The notes: a model not told the origin generated them from the letters alone. DNA of 64,000 nt from Rossellomorea vietnamensis (GCF_025398035.1 NZ_CP104558.1:3018501-3082500); one strand, 5' to 3'; shown: positions 1-9,280, counted from the stretch's first letter. Made by a program: numbers and translations.

Positions 1-5
1 CAGGT

Positions 6-47
6 TTATCCACAATTTTCAACAAGTTATACGCAGTTTGTGGATAA
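6..47. promoter_or_regulatory. Inverted pair of DnaA boxes upstream of ywlC
   Basis: TTATCCACA at 6-14 and its reverse complement TGTGGATAA at 39-47 are exact matches to the DnaA box consensus TTATNCACA. They lie about 120 bp before the ywlC start and are followed by another inverted pair inside the gene (196-222). I recall that B. subtilis has a DnaA-box cluster at ywlC that binds DnaA in vivo; that is memory, not a search. Confidence 0.6.
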
Positions 48-166
48 TACTTGAGAATTCAAGGTGTTTCTTTTATACTTTCAAAAGTATAGGAACTCGT
101 AAATTCAGTATTCGTAGTTAAAAAGTAATGAGATTTAGCTTAGTTACATAAAGGTGGATGACATAG

Positions 167-1207
167 ATGATGAAACATTGGGTTGTGGAAAGTGATGTGG
201 ATAAAAACAAAAGTTATCCACAAATTGTGGATGCAGCGAAGATTCTTCAACAGGATGAGGTGGTTGCGTTCCCGACAGAGACGGTTTATGGACTGGGGGC
301 GAATGCCACATCGGATACTGCGGTGGAAAAAATCTTCAAAGCAAAGGGCAGGCCGTCGGATAATCCACTGATTGTCCACATATCAAATAAAGAGCAGTTA
401 GAGGGTCTTGTCGAAGAGATCCCGTCGGATGCTTCGACACTCATTGACGCGTATTGGCCGGGGCCACTGACAATCATTTTTAAAAATAAGGAAAACGTCT
501 TTTCCGAAAGGGTGACGGCTGGACTCGATACTGTCGGGATCCGGATGCCGGACCATCCCGTGGCGCTCTCCATTATCGAGGCAGCGGGACTGCCGATTGC
601 CGCTCCGAGTGCGAATCGTTCGGGTAAACCGAGTCCAACAACGGCTCAGCATGTGATCGATGACCTTGATGGTCGGATCGCCGGAGTGGTGGACGGCGGC
701 GAAACGGGAGTAGGGGTTGAGTCGACGGTGGTGGATTGTACGGGAGAAATCCCGGTCATTTTGCGTCCAGGCGGTATCACGAAAGAGCAGCTGGAAGAAG
801 TCGTCGGGAAAGTGGAAGTGGACCCTTCCTTGAAAGAAGGCAAGGGAGCCCCGAAATCACCCGGGATGAAATACACCCACTACGCCCCGGATGCCCCTGT
901 TTATCTTGTGGACGGAACGAAGGAAGATGTGCAGCGATTGGTGGATGAGAAAAAGGCAGAAGGGCTCAAAGTCGGGGTCCTGACGACGGAGGAGCGAATG
1001 GATTGGTATCAGGCTGATCTCATCCTGTCAGCCGGACGCCGGGATGACCTGAGAACAGTGGCACAGCATCTCTACGACACCCTGCGCGCTTTTAATAGAA
1101 GTAATGTGGATATTATTTTTGCCGAGATGTTCCCGGAAGAAGGAGTCGGGCTTGCGATCATGAACCGTCTTCAAAAAGCTGCGGGTTACCGGGTAATAAA
1201 AGGATGA
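167..1207 (+). CDS. ywlC: L-threonylcarbamoyladenylate synthase (Sua5/YwlC)
   Basis: Cytoplasmic enzyme that makes threonylcarbamoyl-AMP from threonine, bicarbonate and ATP, the first step of the t6A37 tRNA modification. The 346-residue length matches the two-domain Sua5 form: a YrdC domain (about 20-205) and a C-terminal Sua5 domain (about 215-346). The YrdC part shows PTETVYGLG at 36-44, KGRPSDNPL at 60-68 and an APSAN motif near 150. ATG 167 follows AAAGGTGG; the next codon is also ATG (170), so the exact start is uncertain by one residue. Two DnaA boxes overlap the 5' end of the coding region. A terminator hairpin follows. Identification is firm. Confidence 0.95.
   Translation: MMKHWVVESDVDKNKSYPQIVDAAKILQQDEVVAFPTETVYGLGANATSDTAVEKIFKAKGRPSDNPLIVHISNKEQLEGLVEEIPSDASTLIDAYWPGPLTIIFKNKENVFSERVTAGLDTVGIRMPDHPVALSIIEAAGLPIAAPSANRSGKPSPTTAQHVIDDLDGRIAGVVDGGETGVGVESTVVDCTGEIPVILRPGGITKEQLEEVVGKVEVDPSLKEGKGAPKSPGMKYTHYAPDAPVYLVDGTKEDVQRLVDEKKAEGLKVGVLTTEERMDWYQADLILSAGRRDDLRTVAQHLYDTLRAFNRSNVDIIFAEMFPEEGVGLAIMNRLQKAAGYRVIKG
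196..222. promoter_or_regulatory. DnaA boxes inside ywlC 5' end
   Basis: TGTGGATAA at 196-204 and TTATCCACA at 214-222 are two exact, oppositely oriented DnaA boxes within the first 20 codons of ywlC. A near match (TTGTGGATG) lies at 226-234. With the pair at 6-47 this makes four exact boxes in 217 bp, suggesting DnaA binding across the ywlC start. Confidence 0.55.
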
Positions 1208-1214
1208 TTAGCTT

Positions 1215-1243
1215 CCCCTATGGTCTTTCATAGGGGTTTTTGT
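1215..1243 (+). terminator. Terminator after ywlC
   Basis: CCCCTATG and CATAGGGG form an 8-bp stem around a short loop, followed by a T-rich run. Confidence 0.85.
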
Positions 1244-1312
1244 TTTGTATTCTAAATCCCTTTGGACGAGCATAAGTTGTTTTGTAGGCATGTCCGGAGG
1301 GGGAAAAACAAA

Positions 1313-1867
1313 ATGACAACAATTATCGGCGAACTGATGACCTTGATGTTAATGGCATTTGCTCTTGGGATGGATGCCTTTTCGATCGGGATAGGGATGG
1401 GTATGTTCCAGCTGAGATTAAAGCAGGTCTTTTATATAGGGTTGGTTGTCGGGGTCTTTCATGTATGGATGCCGCTCTTAGGGATGATGACGGGAAAATT
1501 TTTATCGGAAACGTTCGGGTCCTTTGCGGCTTACGCAGGGGGTGTCCTGCTCATCGTCCTTGGAATCCAGATGTTCATGTCGAGCTTCAAAGAGGAGGAA
1601 ACTACTCTCATCTCACCGGTGGGCTTTGGATTGATCCTTTTTGCGTTGAGTGTAAGCCTGGACAGTTTTTCAGTGGGACTGACCCTCGGGATCTTCGGTG
1701 CAAGGACAGCCGTCGCCCTCTTCTGCTTCGGGATTGCGGCCACCGTGTTGACGTGGGCAGGATTATTGATCGGCCGGAAATTCCAGGGGGTGCTTGGAAC
1801 ATACAGCGAGGCACTTGGGGGAAGTATCCTGTTTGCCTTTGGGGTGAAGCTACTGTTGCCAATCTGA
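1313..1867 (+). CDS. mntP: Manganese efflux pump MntP
   Basis: Inner-membrane Mn2+ exporter of the MntP/YwlD family, 184 residues with about six membrane segments. The family's internal duplication is visible: [12 protein letters not shown] near the N-terminus and [12 protein letters not shown] about 100 residues later, each with the conserved membrane aspartate. The reading frame is open back to a TTG at 1262, but ATG 1313 is preferred because GGAGGGGGAA lies directly upstream and the family begins at this point. It sits between ywlC and ywlE as in B. subtilis. Mn-dependent riboswitch control is known for some mntP genes; I see no such aptamer in the short upstream gap. Confidence 0.93.
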   Translation: MTTIIGELMTLMLMAFALGMDAFSIGIGMGMFQLRLKQVFYIGLVVGVFHVWMPLLGMMTGKFLSETFGSFAAYAGGVLLIVLGIQMFMSSFKEEETTLISPVGFGLILFALSVSLDSFSVGLTLGIFGARTAVALFCFGIAATVLTWAGLLIGRKFQGVLGTYSEALGGSILFAFGVKLLLPI

Positions 1868-1878
1868 ATGAGATGGTG

Positions 1879-1892
1879 AAGGTCCGTCCCTC
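1879..1892. repeat. Copy of GGGACGGACC repeat family (minus orientation)
   Basis: AAGGTCCGTCCCTC, with the exact 10-mer core at 1881-1890, 14 bp after the mntP stop. It is followed by GGGGTGGGC and a T tract, so the copy may be half of the mntP terminator. Confidence 0.85.
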
Positions 1893-2013
1893 GGGGTGGG
1901 CTTTTTTTGTTAGGTTCTGGTGCTGAGCCGCGCCTTTCTTTTTGTATTCTTTGTGAATGGACTATTGGGAGATTGGAAAATATTTTATAATAGGTGGTAA
2001 GGAGGATGACGTG

Positions 2014-2451
2014 ATGAATATTTTGTTTGTTTGTACAGGGAATACTTGCCGGAGTCCTATGGCGGAGGCGGTTTTGAGGCATAAGGGAAAAGATAAGTTT
2101 GACGTGAAGTCTGCCGGTGTTTTTGCCATGGACGGAAATGATGCGTCATTTCAGACTAAAGAAGTGCTGAAAGAGAACGATATAATACATAGACATCAAT
2201 CGAGTTCGCTCTCAAAAGAGAACCTGGATTGGGCTTCCTATATTTTCACGATGACATCGAATCATAAGCGGGCGATTGTGGATCAGTATCCACATGTGGC
2301 GGACAAGGTTTTTACATTGAAGGAGTTTGTCATTGAAGACCCATCTGACGTGGATGTATCGGATCCGTATGGAGGAAGCGTGGACATCTATAGACATACA
2401 TACAGGGAATTGGATTCATTGATCGAGGAATTAATGAAAAAGCTTGGCTAG
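2014..2451 (+). CDS. ywlE: Low-molecular-weight protein phosphatase, protein-arginine phosphatase YwlE
   Basis: A 145-residue LMW-PTP fold enzyme. The P-loop CTGNTCR (residues 7-13, CX5R) carries the nucleophilic Cys7, followed by Ser14, and the general acid is in SDPYGG near residue 117. In B. subtilis YwlE removes phosphate from arginine residues marked by McsB for ClpCP degradation. The Thr in the P-loop (CTGNTCR) is the residue reported to favour phosphoarginine over phosphotyrosine, so I prefer the arginine phosphatase call. Start chosen at ATG 2014 after AAGGAGGATGAC; the longer frame from 1957 lacks a ribosome site. It lies 18 bp upstream of a chemotaxis receptor. Confidence 0.92.
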   Translation: MNILFVCTGNTCRSPMAEAVLRHKGKDKFDVKSAGVFAMDGNDASFQTKEVLKENDIIHRHQSSSLSKENLDWASYIFTMTSNHKRAIVDQYPHVADKVFTLKEFVIEDPSDVDVSDPYGGSVDIYRHTYRELDSLIEELMKKLG

Positions 2452-2469
2452 AGACAGGGAGAGAGAAAG

Positions 2470-3759
2470 ATGGGGAAAGTGAAGAGCTACAAGTCGGGTC
2501 TTAGAAAGAAATTGGTCTTCTTTATCACGCTTCTGGCGTTGGTGACGTATACCACAAGTGCCTTTTTTATTTATGTAATCAAACCTGCTTTTGCGCCGGA
2601 TATGAATGAGCTGTGGTTCACGATCATGACCCTTGGCATGGGTGTATTCTGGTCGGCGGTTCTGGCCTTTTTTGCAGCGGGATTCATCGTCAAACCGCTG
2701 CAACGCTTGGAACAGGTTGCACTGAAAGCCGCTGAAGGGGACATCGCCATCGAAGTGGATGTACCGAAATCCGATGACGAAATCCGTTCACTGGCACTGG
2801 CGTTCAACCGAATGCTGCATAATTTACGTGACATGGTTTCAAGCATCGATGACAATTTTAACAAAACCAATACGAATGTCATCGAGCTTTCTAAAGCATC
2901 GGAAATCGCTTCTACACAGGCGTATTCGATTTCCAAAACGATCAGCGAAATTTCAGCGGGTGCCGAAAGCTCGGCAACGGCGATTCAAACGACGGCTGAA
3001 TCCGTGGAGGATGTCATCCGGATTGCCCGGGAAGTACAGGATCATTCGAAATCATCCGAGCATATGTCTAAAAACATGGTGACGGAGCTTCAGGGAAGTA
3101 AAGAAGTGATTCATTCCCTCGTCGAAGGCATCAATCGACTGGCAAAAGGGAATGAAGATTCGTTGGACGCCGTGCGCCGACTTGAAGACAATGCGAAAAA
3201 AGTGGAGCAGATCATCCAATTGGTCGGGGACATCGCGAACCAAACCAATCTTCTTGCCTTGAATGCTTCCATCGAAGCGGCACGTGCCGGGGAGCATGGG
3301 AAAGGGTTCGCAGTGGTTGCAGAGGAAGTCCGGAAACTGGCCGATGAAAGTGGAAAAGCGGTTCAAGGCATTTCGGAACTGATCAAAAATATCCAGACAG
3401 AAGTCGGGAACGTGGTTGGACAGATCACGACCCAGGTCGATTCTGCCAACACGGAAGCCCAAAAAGGAACGCAGACGAATGAAATGATTGAAACCATGAC
3501 GACAACCATTCATGAAGTGGCAGACGCGGTCCAGAACATCTCAGTCCTCGTCGATCAGCAGATGGACAGCATCCAGCTCACTTCCCAGCAATCCCAGGAA
3601 GTAGCCGCCATCGCAGAAGAAACATCAGCGGGTGCCATGGAAGTATCAGCTTCCACGAAAGAGCAAGCGGTCGTCATGAATGACGTCGAGAAGCTGGCCC
3701 TCAACCTGAAAGAACAGGCAGAAGCACTGAAAAGCACGATTACACGTTTTCATTTGTGA
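2470..3759 (+). CDS. Methyl-accepting chemotaxis protein with short sensor
   Basis: A 429-residue transducer. Two membrane segments (about residues 15-37 and 47-70) are separated by only about ten residues, so there is almost no extracytoplasmic sensor domain. A HAMP domain (about 70-125) and a long coiled-coil signalling domain follow. The conserved hairpin tip is clear: [16 protein letters not shown], then [15 protein letters not shown]. It would pass a membrane or cytoplasmic cue to CheA/CheW. It sits between ywlE and rpiB, where B. subtilis as I recall it has no such gene. ATG 2470 follows AGGGAGAG. A hairpin made from the dispersed repeat terminates it. Confidence 0.93.
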   Translation: MGKVKSYKSGLRKKLVFFITLLALVTYTTSAFFIYVIKPAFAPDMNELWFTIMTLGMGVFWSAVLAFFAAGFIVKPLQRLEQVALKAAEGDIAIEVDVPKSDDEIRSLALAFNRMLHNLRDMVSSIDDNFNKTNTNVIELSKASEIASTQAYSISKTISEISAGAESSATAIQTTAESVEDVIRIAREVQDHSKSSEHMSKNMVTELQGSKEVIHSLVEGINRLAKGNEDSLDAVRRLEDNAKKVEQIIQLVGDIANQTNLLALNASIEAARAGEHGKGFAVVAEEVRKLADESGKAVQGISELIKNIQTEVGNVVGQITTQVDSANTEAQKGTQTNEMIETMTTTIHEVADAVQNISVLVDQQMDSIQLTSQQSQEVAAIAEETSAGAMEVSASTKEQAVVMNDVEKLALNLKEQAEALKSTITRFHL

Positions 3760-3768
3760 AAAATGAGC

Positions 3769-3801
3769 GGGTGTGAGGGACGGACCTCACACCCTTTTTT
3801 T
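3769..3801 (+). terminator. Terminator built from the dispersed repeat
   Basis: GGGTGTGAGG at 3769-3778 pairs with CCTCACACCC at 3785-3794 around the loop GACGGA, followed by seven T residues. The repeat core GGGACGGACC (3777-3786) supplies the top of the stem and the loop, showing that at least this copy works as an intrinsic terminator. Confidence 0.9.
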
Positions 3802-3876
3802 CATGCTGAAAAGCTTTATATAATGAAGAGGATGTGGCAAAATAAACGTATCAAAGGTTATGGGGAGTGGGAGAAG

Positions 3877-4320
3877 ATGAAAATTGCGATTGCGTCGGAT
3901 CACGGCGGAGTGAATATTAGAGAAGAAATCAAGTCATTAATGGAAGAAATGGGTCTTGAATATGAGGATTTCGGCTGTGAATGCGGCACATCCGTCGACT
4001 ATCCGGACTACGCCGTTCCCGTTGCGGAAAAAGTGGCAAGCGGCGAATTCGACCGCGGGATTCTGATCTGCGGGACAGGGATCGGCATGAGCATCTCTGC
4101 GAATAAAGTAAAAGGGATCCGCTGCGCCCTTGTACATGATGTATTCAGTGCGAAAGCGACCCGCGAACATAATGACAGCAATATGCTGGCCATGGGTGAG
4201 CGCGTCATCGGCCCGGGACTGGCACGAGAAATCGCCAAAACGTGGCTTGGAACCGAATTCGAAGGCGGACGCCATGCAAATCGAGTCGGAAAGATCACGG
4301 CATACGAAGACAAACAATAA
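3877..4320 (+). CDS. rpiB: Ribose-5-phosphate isomerase B
   Basis: Interconverts ribose 5-phosphate and ribulose 5-phosphate in the pentose phosphate pathway. 147 residues, the usual RpiB/LacAB length. The N-terminal SDHGG motif and CGTGIGMSISANK (catalytic Cys near 66) are intact, as is the later NDSNMLAMGERV. The frame is open upstream to 3763, but that extension encodes the repeat-derived terminator, so ATG 3877 (MKIAIASDHGG) is the start; the upstream ribosome site is GGGGAGTGGGAG. The stop is 12 bp before ywlG, and the two are probably co-transcribed. Confidence 0.95.
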   Translation: MKIAIASDHGGVNIREEIKSLMEEMGLEYEDFGCECGTSVDYPDYAVPVAEKVASGEFDRGILICGTGIGMSISANKVKGIRCALVHDVFSAKATREHNDSNMLAMGERVIGPGLAREIAKTWLGTEFEGGRHANRVGKITAYEDKQ

Positions 4321-4332
4321 GGAGTGGGTTTC

Positions 4333-4875
4333 ATGGAAATCGCTCAATTGAAAGATGAACTGCAAACGATCCTGCGTGATTTCAGCAGTCAGGTTCCACT
4401 GCAAAAAGGACAAGTCTTTGTCGTCGGCTGTTCCACCTCTGAAGTAATGGGGGAGCGGATCGGAACGTCGGGAACCATTGAAGTCGCGGAAATGATTTAT
4501 GACGAGCTGAAGAGCTGGGCGGATTCTACAGGAGTTTCCCTGGCGTTTCAATGCTGCGAGCATTTAAATCGGGCCCTTGTCCTTGAAAGGGAAGTAGCGG
4601 AAAAGCGGGGACTCGATGAAGTCACCGTCGTTCCTGTACGAAAAGCAGGAGGAGCCATGGCGACGAAAGCCTATCATTCCTTCGACGACCCGGTCATGGT
4701 CGAGCACATCAAAGCCGACGCCGGCATCGACATCGGGGACACCTTCATCGGCATGCACCTGAAACACGTTGCCGTCCCGATCCGGGTATCACAAAAAAGC
4801 CTCGGAGAAGCCCACGTCACCCTCGCCAAAACCAGACCAAAACTCATCGGCGGAACCAGGGCCGTATACGAATAA
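4333..4875 (+). CDS. ywlG: YwlG/TIGR01440 family protein, function unknown
   Basis: A 180-residue soluble protein matching the conserved YwlG family (DUF436) that follows rpiB in B. subtilis. Characteristic stretches are [14 protein letters not shown] near residue 27, [12 protein letters not shown] near 70 and [14 protein letters not shown] near 140. No catalytic function is established. ATG 4333 follows AAGGAGTG by eight bases; GTG 4324 in the same frame overlaps the ribosome site and is unlikely. A perfect 14-bp hairpin made of two inverted repeat copies follows the gene. Confidence 0.85.
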   Translation: MEIAQLKDELQTILRDFSSQVPLQKGQVFVVGCSTSEVMGERIGTSGTIEVAEMIYDELKSWADSTGVSLAFQCCEHLNRALVLEREVAEKRGLDEVTVVPVRKAGGAMATKAYHSFDDPVMVEHIKADAGIDIGDTFIGMHLKHVAVPIRVSQKSLGEAHVTLAKTRPKLIGGTRAVYE

Positions 4876-4885
4876 AACATGGAAG

Positions 4886-4919
4886 AAGGTCCGTCCCTCT
4901 TTGTTGAGGGACGGACCTT
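4886..4919. terminator. Inverted pair of the dispersed repeat forming a bidirectional terminator
   Basis: AAGGTCCGTCCCTC (4886-4899), loop TTTGTT, then GAGGGACGGACCTT (4906-4919): a perfect 14-bp stem made entirely of two inverted copies of the dispersed repeat, with T-rich sequence after it. It lies 11 bp after the ywlG stop. Confidence 0.9.
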
Positions 4920-4948
4920 TATATTGGATTGATCTATACATGAGGTGC

Positions 4949-4963
4949 TAAACACGAACGTTA
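4949..4963 (+). promoter_or_regulatory. PurBox-like operator upstream of glyA
   Basis: AAACACGAACGTTA resembles the PurR PurBox (AWWWCCGAACWWT). In B. subtilis glyA is in the PurR regulon. A TTCG at 4988-4991 could be the inverted second box, though the spacing is a few bases longer than usual. Inference only. Confidence 0.4.
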
Positions 4964-5073
4964 CGTTTTGACTATAGGTTTTTATTTCGCCTTTTGGTGA
5001 ATCGTGTTAGAATGGGATTGAATGAATCAACGGGGCGCCGCAAGTTGGGCCTATGAATTAAAGGGGGATATGT

Positions 5074-6315
5074 ATGAGTAAAATTGCCAAGCAAGATCCG
5101 GAAATTTATGCAGCGATTCAAGATGAATTAGAGCGTCAACGAACAAAGATCGAGTTAATTGCATCTGAAAACTTTGTCAGTGAAGCCGTTATGGAAGCAC
5201 AAGGCTCCGTTCTGACAAATAAGTATGCAGAGGGGTACCCAGGTCGTCGCTATTATGGTGGCTGTGAGCATGTGGACGTAGCCGAAAATCTGGCCCGCGA
5301 CCGTGCGAAAGAACTTTTTGGAGCGGAACACGTCAACGTTCAGCCTCACTCAGGAGCACAAGCCAATATGGCAGTCTACTTCACCATCCTTGAACAGGGC
5401 GACACGGTTCTTGGAATGAACTTATCTCATGGGGGACATCTGACTCACGGAAGTGCGGTCAACTTCAGCGGTATTCAATATAATTTCGTAGAGTACGGTG
5501 TGGATGAAGAAAAGCACCTGATCAATTATGAAGATGTTAGACAAAAAGCGTTAGAGCACAAACCTAAGCTTATCGTAGCGGGAGCAAGTGCGTATCCAAG
5601 AGCGATCGATTTCGCGAAATTCCGTGAAATCGCAGACGAAGTGGGAGCATACCTGATGGTGGATATGGCTCACATCGCCGGACTGGTAGCGGCTGGTCTT
5701 CATCAGAATCCGGTTCCGTATGCAGATTTCGTTACAACAACCACTCACAAAACATTACGCGGACCACGCGGCGGCATGATCCTTTGTAAAGAAGAGTTTG
5801 CGAAGAAGATAGACAAGTCTATTTTCCCTGGAATCCAGGGCGGACCTCTTATGCACGTGATTTCTGCTAAAGCCGTGGCTTTCGGTGAAGCACTGCAGGA
5901 CTCTTTCAAAGAATATGCACAGAACATCATCGACAATGCGAAGCGCTTAGGAGAAGGTCTTGTGAAGGAAGGAATCGATCTTGTATCAGGCGGTTCTGAT
6001 AACCACCTATTACTGATTGACACTCGTTCACTTGGGTTGACTGGTAAAGTCGCTGAAAAGGTTCTTGATGAAATCGGAATTACCGTCAATAAAAACACGA
6101 TTCCATTCGATCCGGAAAGTCCATTTGTCACAAGCGGTGTCCGTATTGGTACGGCAGCTGTGACGTCCAGAGGATTCGGTTTAGATGATATGGACGAAAT
6201 TGCTTCCATCATGGCGTTGACTCTTAAGAACCATGAAGATGAATCGAAATTGGAAGAAGCACGCAAGCGTGTGTTGGATCTAACAAGCAAATTTGAATTA
6301 TATCCTGAGAGATAA
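5074..6315 (+). CDS. glyA: Serine hydroxymethyltransferase
   Basis: PLP enzyme that converts serine and tetrahydrofolate to glycine and 5,10-methylene-THF, the main one-carbon source. 413 residues, typical length. The PLP lysine lies in [14 protein letters not shown] (about 222-235), and the N-terminal [14 protein letters not shown] and [15 protein letters not shown] motifs are intact. ATG 5074 follows AAAGGGGGATATGT. A PurBox-like site lies in the upstream region. It is followed by about 460 bp of non-coding sequence that includes a 21-bp-pitch repeat array. Confidence 0.98.
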   Translation: MSKIAKQDPEIYAAIQDELERQRTKIELIASENFVSEAVMEAQGSVLTNKYAEGYPGRRYYGGCEHVDVAENLARDRAKELFGAEHVNVQPHSGAQANMAVYFTILEQGDTVLGMNLSHGGHLTHGSAVNFSGIQYNFVEYGVDEEKHLINYEDVRQKALEHKPKLIVAGASAYPRAIDFAKFREIADEVGAYLMVDMAHIAGLVAAGLHQNPVPYADFVTTTTHKTLRGPRGGMILCKEEFAKKIDKSIFPGIQGGPLMHVISAKAVAFGEALQDSFKEYAQNIIDNAKRLGEGLVKEGIDLVSGGSDNHLLLIDTRSLGLTGKVAEKVLDEIGITVNKNTIPFDPESPFVTSGVRIGTAAVTSRGFGLDDMDEIASIMALTLKNHEDESKLEEARKRVLDLTSKFELYPER

Positions 6316-6448
6316 TAGATGTTGGCCTCTTCATTAGGGACGGATGTTCCTGGTGGGGAGGTTTTTTTGGTTGGGGAATGAGTAGAAAAATAGATTTTTA
6401 AGGATATAGTGGTCGATTTTGAATGTGGGCCATTGGGAAGTGGCGGGG

Positions 6449-6582
6449 ATCCAGCTGGAATTGTTGGGTATCCAGCCGTTTTTTGGAATAATCCAGCCAG
6501 AACAGCCGTGAATCCAGCGTTTTTTCGTAATAATCGAGCCGTTTTCACCGAGAATACAGCCACTTTTCAAAAAAATCCAGCC
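6449..6582. repeat. 21-bp-pitch array, seven ATCCAGCC-like words
   Basis: ATCCAGC, ATCGAGC or ATACAGC words start at 6449, 6470, 6491, 6512, 6533, 6554 and 6575, exactly 21 bp apart, with 11-13 bp of unrelated sequence between them. Read on the minus strand the unit begins GGCTGGATT, the same word as the array at 22071. The minus strand is open as a heptapeptide GWIxxxx repeat, but no ribosome site or homologous protein supports coding. Function unknown. Confidence 0.9.
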
Positions 6583-6685
6583 GATTAACATAATTATCCA
6601 AAAAACAAAACCTCACTCACACCAACTAACATTCCCCATCCAACTTTCTCAATTCTAACGATTCCATTACACTTCCCATCTCATG

Positions 6686-6714
6686 TTGCTCTTAAATTGT
6701 CTTTTATGTACAAT
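6686..6714 (+). promoter_or_regulatory. Promoter of upp
   Basis: TTGCTC at 6686-6691 and TACAAT at 6709-6714 are separated by 17 bp, about 70 bp before the upp start: a sigma-A type promoter. Confidence 0.6.
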
Positions 6715-6781
6715 AGTCTGAGGTGTAAATGAAGTGGACAAACCATTTTTACATAAAACTGAATTAAAAGGAGAGAGTCGT

Positions 6782-7411
6782 ATGGGCAAAGTATATGTAT
6801 TTGATCATCCGTTGATCCAACACAAATTGACGTTTATCCGTGATAAAGAAACAGGAACTAAGGAGTTCCGTGAGCTTGTTGACGAGGTTGCAACACTGAT
6901 GGCTTTTGAAATTACACGTGATCTGCCACTGGAAGATATCGACGTTGAAACGCCGGTAAGTAACGCGAAAGCGAAAACCCTTGCAGGGAAAAAATTAGGG
7001 ATCGTCCCTATCTTGCGTGCCGGCCTTGGAATGGTCGATGGAATCCTTAAATTGATCCCGGCTGCGAAAGTGGGACATGTCGGTTTATACCGTGACCCTG
7101 AGACTCTTAAGCCGATTGAATATTACGTGAAGCTTCCAAGTGATGTGGAAGAGCGTGACTTCATCCTGGTTGACCCGATGCTTGCAACGGGCGGATCTGC
7201 TGTTGAAGCGATCAACTCATTGAAAAAGCGCGGTGCCGTAAGCATTAAGTTCATGTGCCTGGTTGCTTGTCCTGAAGGTGTCGACGCCATCAAGGAAGCA
7301 CACCCTGATGTTGATATCTTCATCGCCGCTCTTGATGAGAAGCTGAATGAAAAAGGCTACATCGTTCCTGGACTTGGGGACGCGGGAGATCGTTTGTACG
7401 GAACGAAATAA
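6782..7411 (+). CDS. upp: Uracil phosphoribosyltransferase
   Basis: Salvage enzyme making UMP from uracil and PRPP. 209 residues, the normal length. The PRPP-binding loop [10 protein letters not shown] (about 130-139) and the uracil-binding C-terminus [17 protein letters not shown] are intact. The frame extends upstream to 6734, but ATG 6782 ([10 protein letters not shown]) after AAAAGGAGAG matches the family start. As in B. subtilis it lies between glyA and the atp operon. A terminator follows. Confidence 0.98.
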   Translation: MGKVYVFDHPLIQHKLTFIRDKETGTKEFRELVDEVATLMAFEITRDLPLEDIDVETPVSNAKAKTLAGKKLGIVPILRAGLGMVDGILKLIPAAKVGHVGLYRDPETLKPIEYYVKLPSDVEERDFILVDPMLATGGSAVEAINSLKKRGAVSIKFMCLVACPEGVDAIKEAHPDVDIFIAALDEKLNEKGYIVPGLGDAGDRLYGTK

Positions 7412-7423
7412 TCAGTGAACGCC

Positions 7424-7459
7424 AAAAACCGGATTATCGGAAACGATAGTCCGGTTTTT
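7424..7459 (+). terminator. Terminator after upp
   Basis: AAAAACCGG pairs with CCGGTTTTT, with an extended imperfect inner stem (ATTATCG/CGATAGT) and GAAA loop. The U run on either strand makes it potentially bidirectional. Confidence 0.85.
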
Positions 7460-7598
7460 CCTATTTGACTGGAAGTATTTACATTAAATTCAAGGGTTAC
7501 TCAGCAAGGGAATCTTCTATATAATGGAGTGGCATGTGAAGTGGGGAACTATGAATTTGTTAATATATTACTAAGTTGTGCGTGAGGGTACGCTTATC

Positions 7599-7722
7599 GC
7601 GATGTCCAGCTCCGGGGGCTTGGGGCTCGAGGTCATAAGTCAAGCCGACCAAAAAGGCAAAGAACGCCTTTCCGGTCATTTCATCTTATGCTTGTCGGGC
7701 CTGACCAACCCGCCTCCGCTTT
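7599..7722. repeat. Long imperfect-hairpin intergenic element
   Basis: About 124 bp that folds on itself. The outer arm AGCTCCGGGGGCTTGG pairs imperfectly with CCAACCCGCCTCCGCT, the middle arm CATAAG pairs with CTTATG, and the inner hairpin GACC..AAAGGC pairs with GCCTTT..GGTC (7647-7677). I recall very similar elements scattered between genes in other Bacillaceae, so it is probably a dispersed structured repeat (MITE-like or a structured RNA). It has no ORF and sits about 70 bp before the atp promoter. Confidence 0.55.
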
Positions 7723-7793
7723 TCTAATTGTGTTTAAAATGTGAACAATCTGGGAACACGTGGATAGGTTGTGAACTTTTTAACTTGAACGCA

Positions 7794-7822
7794 TTGACAT
7801 AGATTAAGCCCTATTGTATGCT
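7794..7822 (+). promoter_or_regulatory. Promoter of the atp operon
   Basis: A perfect -35 TTGACA (7794-7799) with a 17-bp spacer and -10 TATGCT (7817-7822), about 120 bp before the first gene of the operon. It is the best sigma-A match in this intergenic region. Confidence 0.7.
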
Positions 7823-7941
7823 TACAAAGGATGTAAAATGATAAGGTTTTCACAATGCGTAAACCCTTATGCAATCGGTTTTACATCATGTCTGAAATGC
7901 TTGCCTCATGTTCAAATTTCGTTTGAATGGGAGAGGTTGAA

Positions 7942-8163
7942 ATGGGTCAAAAAAACGAAAGCCCATATAAAGCGATGGCGATTTATTCGGCCATTTTAGC
8001 ACAGCTTGTCGGGTCTATCTTAGTCGGGATTTTCCTGGGGAGATGGATCGATCAGCAGGTTGATTCAGCACCACTCTTTTTAATCATCGGTTTGCTCCTC
8101 GGCCTTGCCGCAGGGATTTATGCGATGCTTCGAACAGTACGACATTTCTTCTTAGGAGAATAA
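7942..8163 (+). CDS. atpZ: AtpZ/AtpI-family F0F1 ATPase accessory subunit
   Basis: A 73-residue membrane protein with two hydrophobic segments (about 10-32 and 40-62) and the conserved GIFLGRWIDQQVDSAPLF motif of the AtpZ/AtpI family, proposed to help Mg2+ or Ca2+ transport or c-ring assembly. ATG 7942 is preferred over ATG 7927 because GGGAGAGG lies directly before it. First gene of the operon, 6 bp before atpI. Confidence 0.85.
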   Translation: MGQKNESPYKAMAIYSAILAQLVGSILVGIFLGRWIDQQVDSAPLFLIIGLLLGLAAGIYAMLRTVRHFFLGE

Positions 8164-8169
8164 TAAGAT

Positions 8170-8544
8170 ATGCCGGAACTCCATCAAATGTTTAATAGAC
8201 AGCGGAAATACATAATTTATGTGCTTTCTATTTACGTCCTGGGTTGGGGATTCACCACCCACAAATCAGTATTCTTAGGGTTAATTTTAGGGACATTACT
8301 AAGTCTTTATATGCACTGGGGCATGACCAAGCGGGTCTCGAAGTTCGGGGACGCCGTGGTAGCCGGGAAAAAAGTGAGATCACTAGGAACCACTTCCCGT
8401 ATGGCCGCAGCCGCCCTTGGAGTCATCATTGCCACACGATTTCCAGAAACATTTCATCTCCTAAGTCTTATTATTGGATTAATGACGACCTATATTGTCA
8501 TTATGATAGATTATTTTTTCAGCAGCTTCAAAACTAATAAATAG
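8170..8544 (+). CDS. atpI: ATP synthase subunit I
   Basis: A 124-residue integral membrane protein with about four membrane segments, matching the Bacillus AtpI (ATP synthase I chain) in size and position. AtpI assists assembly of the c-ring and is not part of the final enzyme. The ribosome site is weak (AGGAGAATAATAAG overlaps the end of atpZ), suggesting translational coupling. Confidence 0.85.
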   Translation: MPELHQMFNRQRKYIIYVLSIYVLGWGFTTHKSVFLGLILGTLLSLYMHWGMTKRVSKFGDAVVAGKKVRSLGTTSRMAAAALGVIIATRFPETFHLLSLIIGLMTTYIVIMIDYFFSSFKTNK

Positions 8545-8560
8545 CGGGGAAGAGAGGTGA

Positions 8561-9280
<720 letters not shown>

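Noticed and set aside
74..91. TATACTTTCAAAAGTATA followed by GGAACTC resembles an FRT recombination site
   Set aside because: Only one imperfect palindrome, no 13-bp inverted arms or 8-bp asymmetric core; judged chance similarity in an AT-rich leader.
5745..6563. 272-codon open frame antisense to glyA
   Set aside because: Lies opposite the conserved, codon-biased glyA and extends into the 21-bp array; no ribosome site or recognisable protein.
6449..6591. 21-bp arrays as CRISPR or as a coding heptapeptide repeat
   Set aside because: Words of 8-10 bp with 11-13 bp gaps are too short for CRISPR and no cas gene is present; the GWIxxxx frame has no ribosome site and the reverse frame is equally open.
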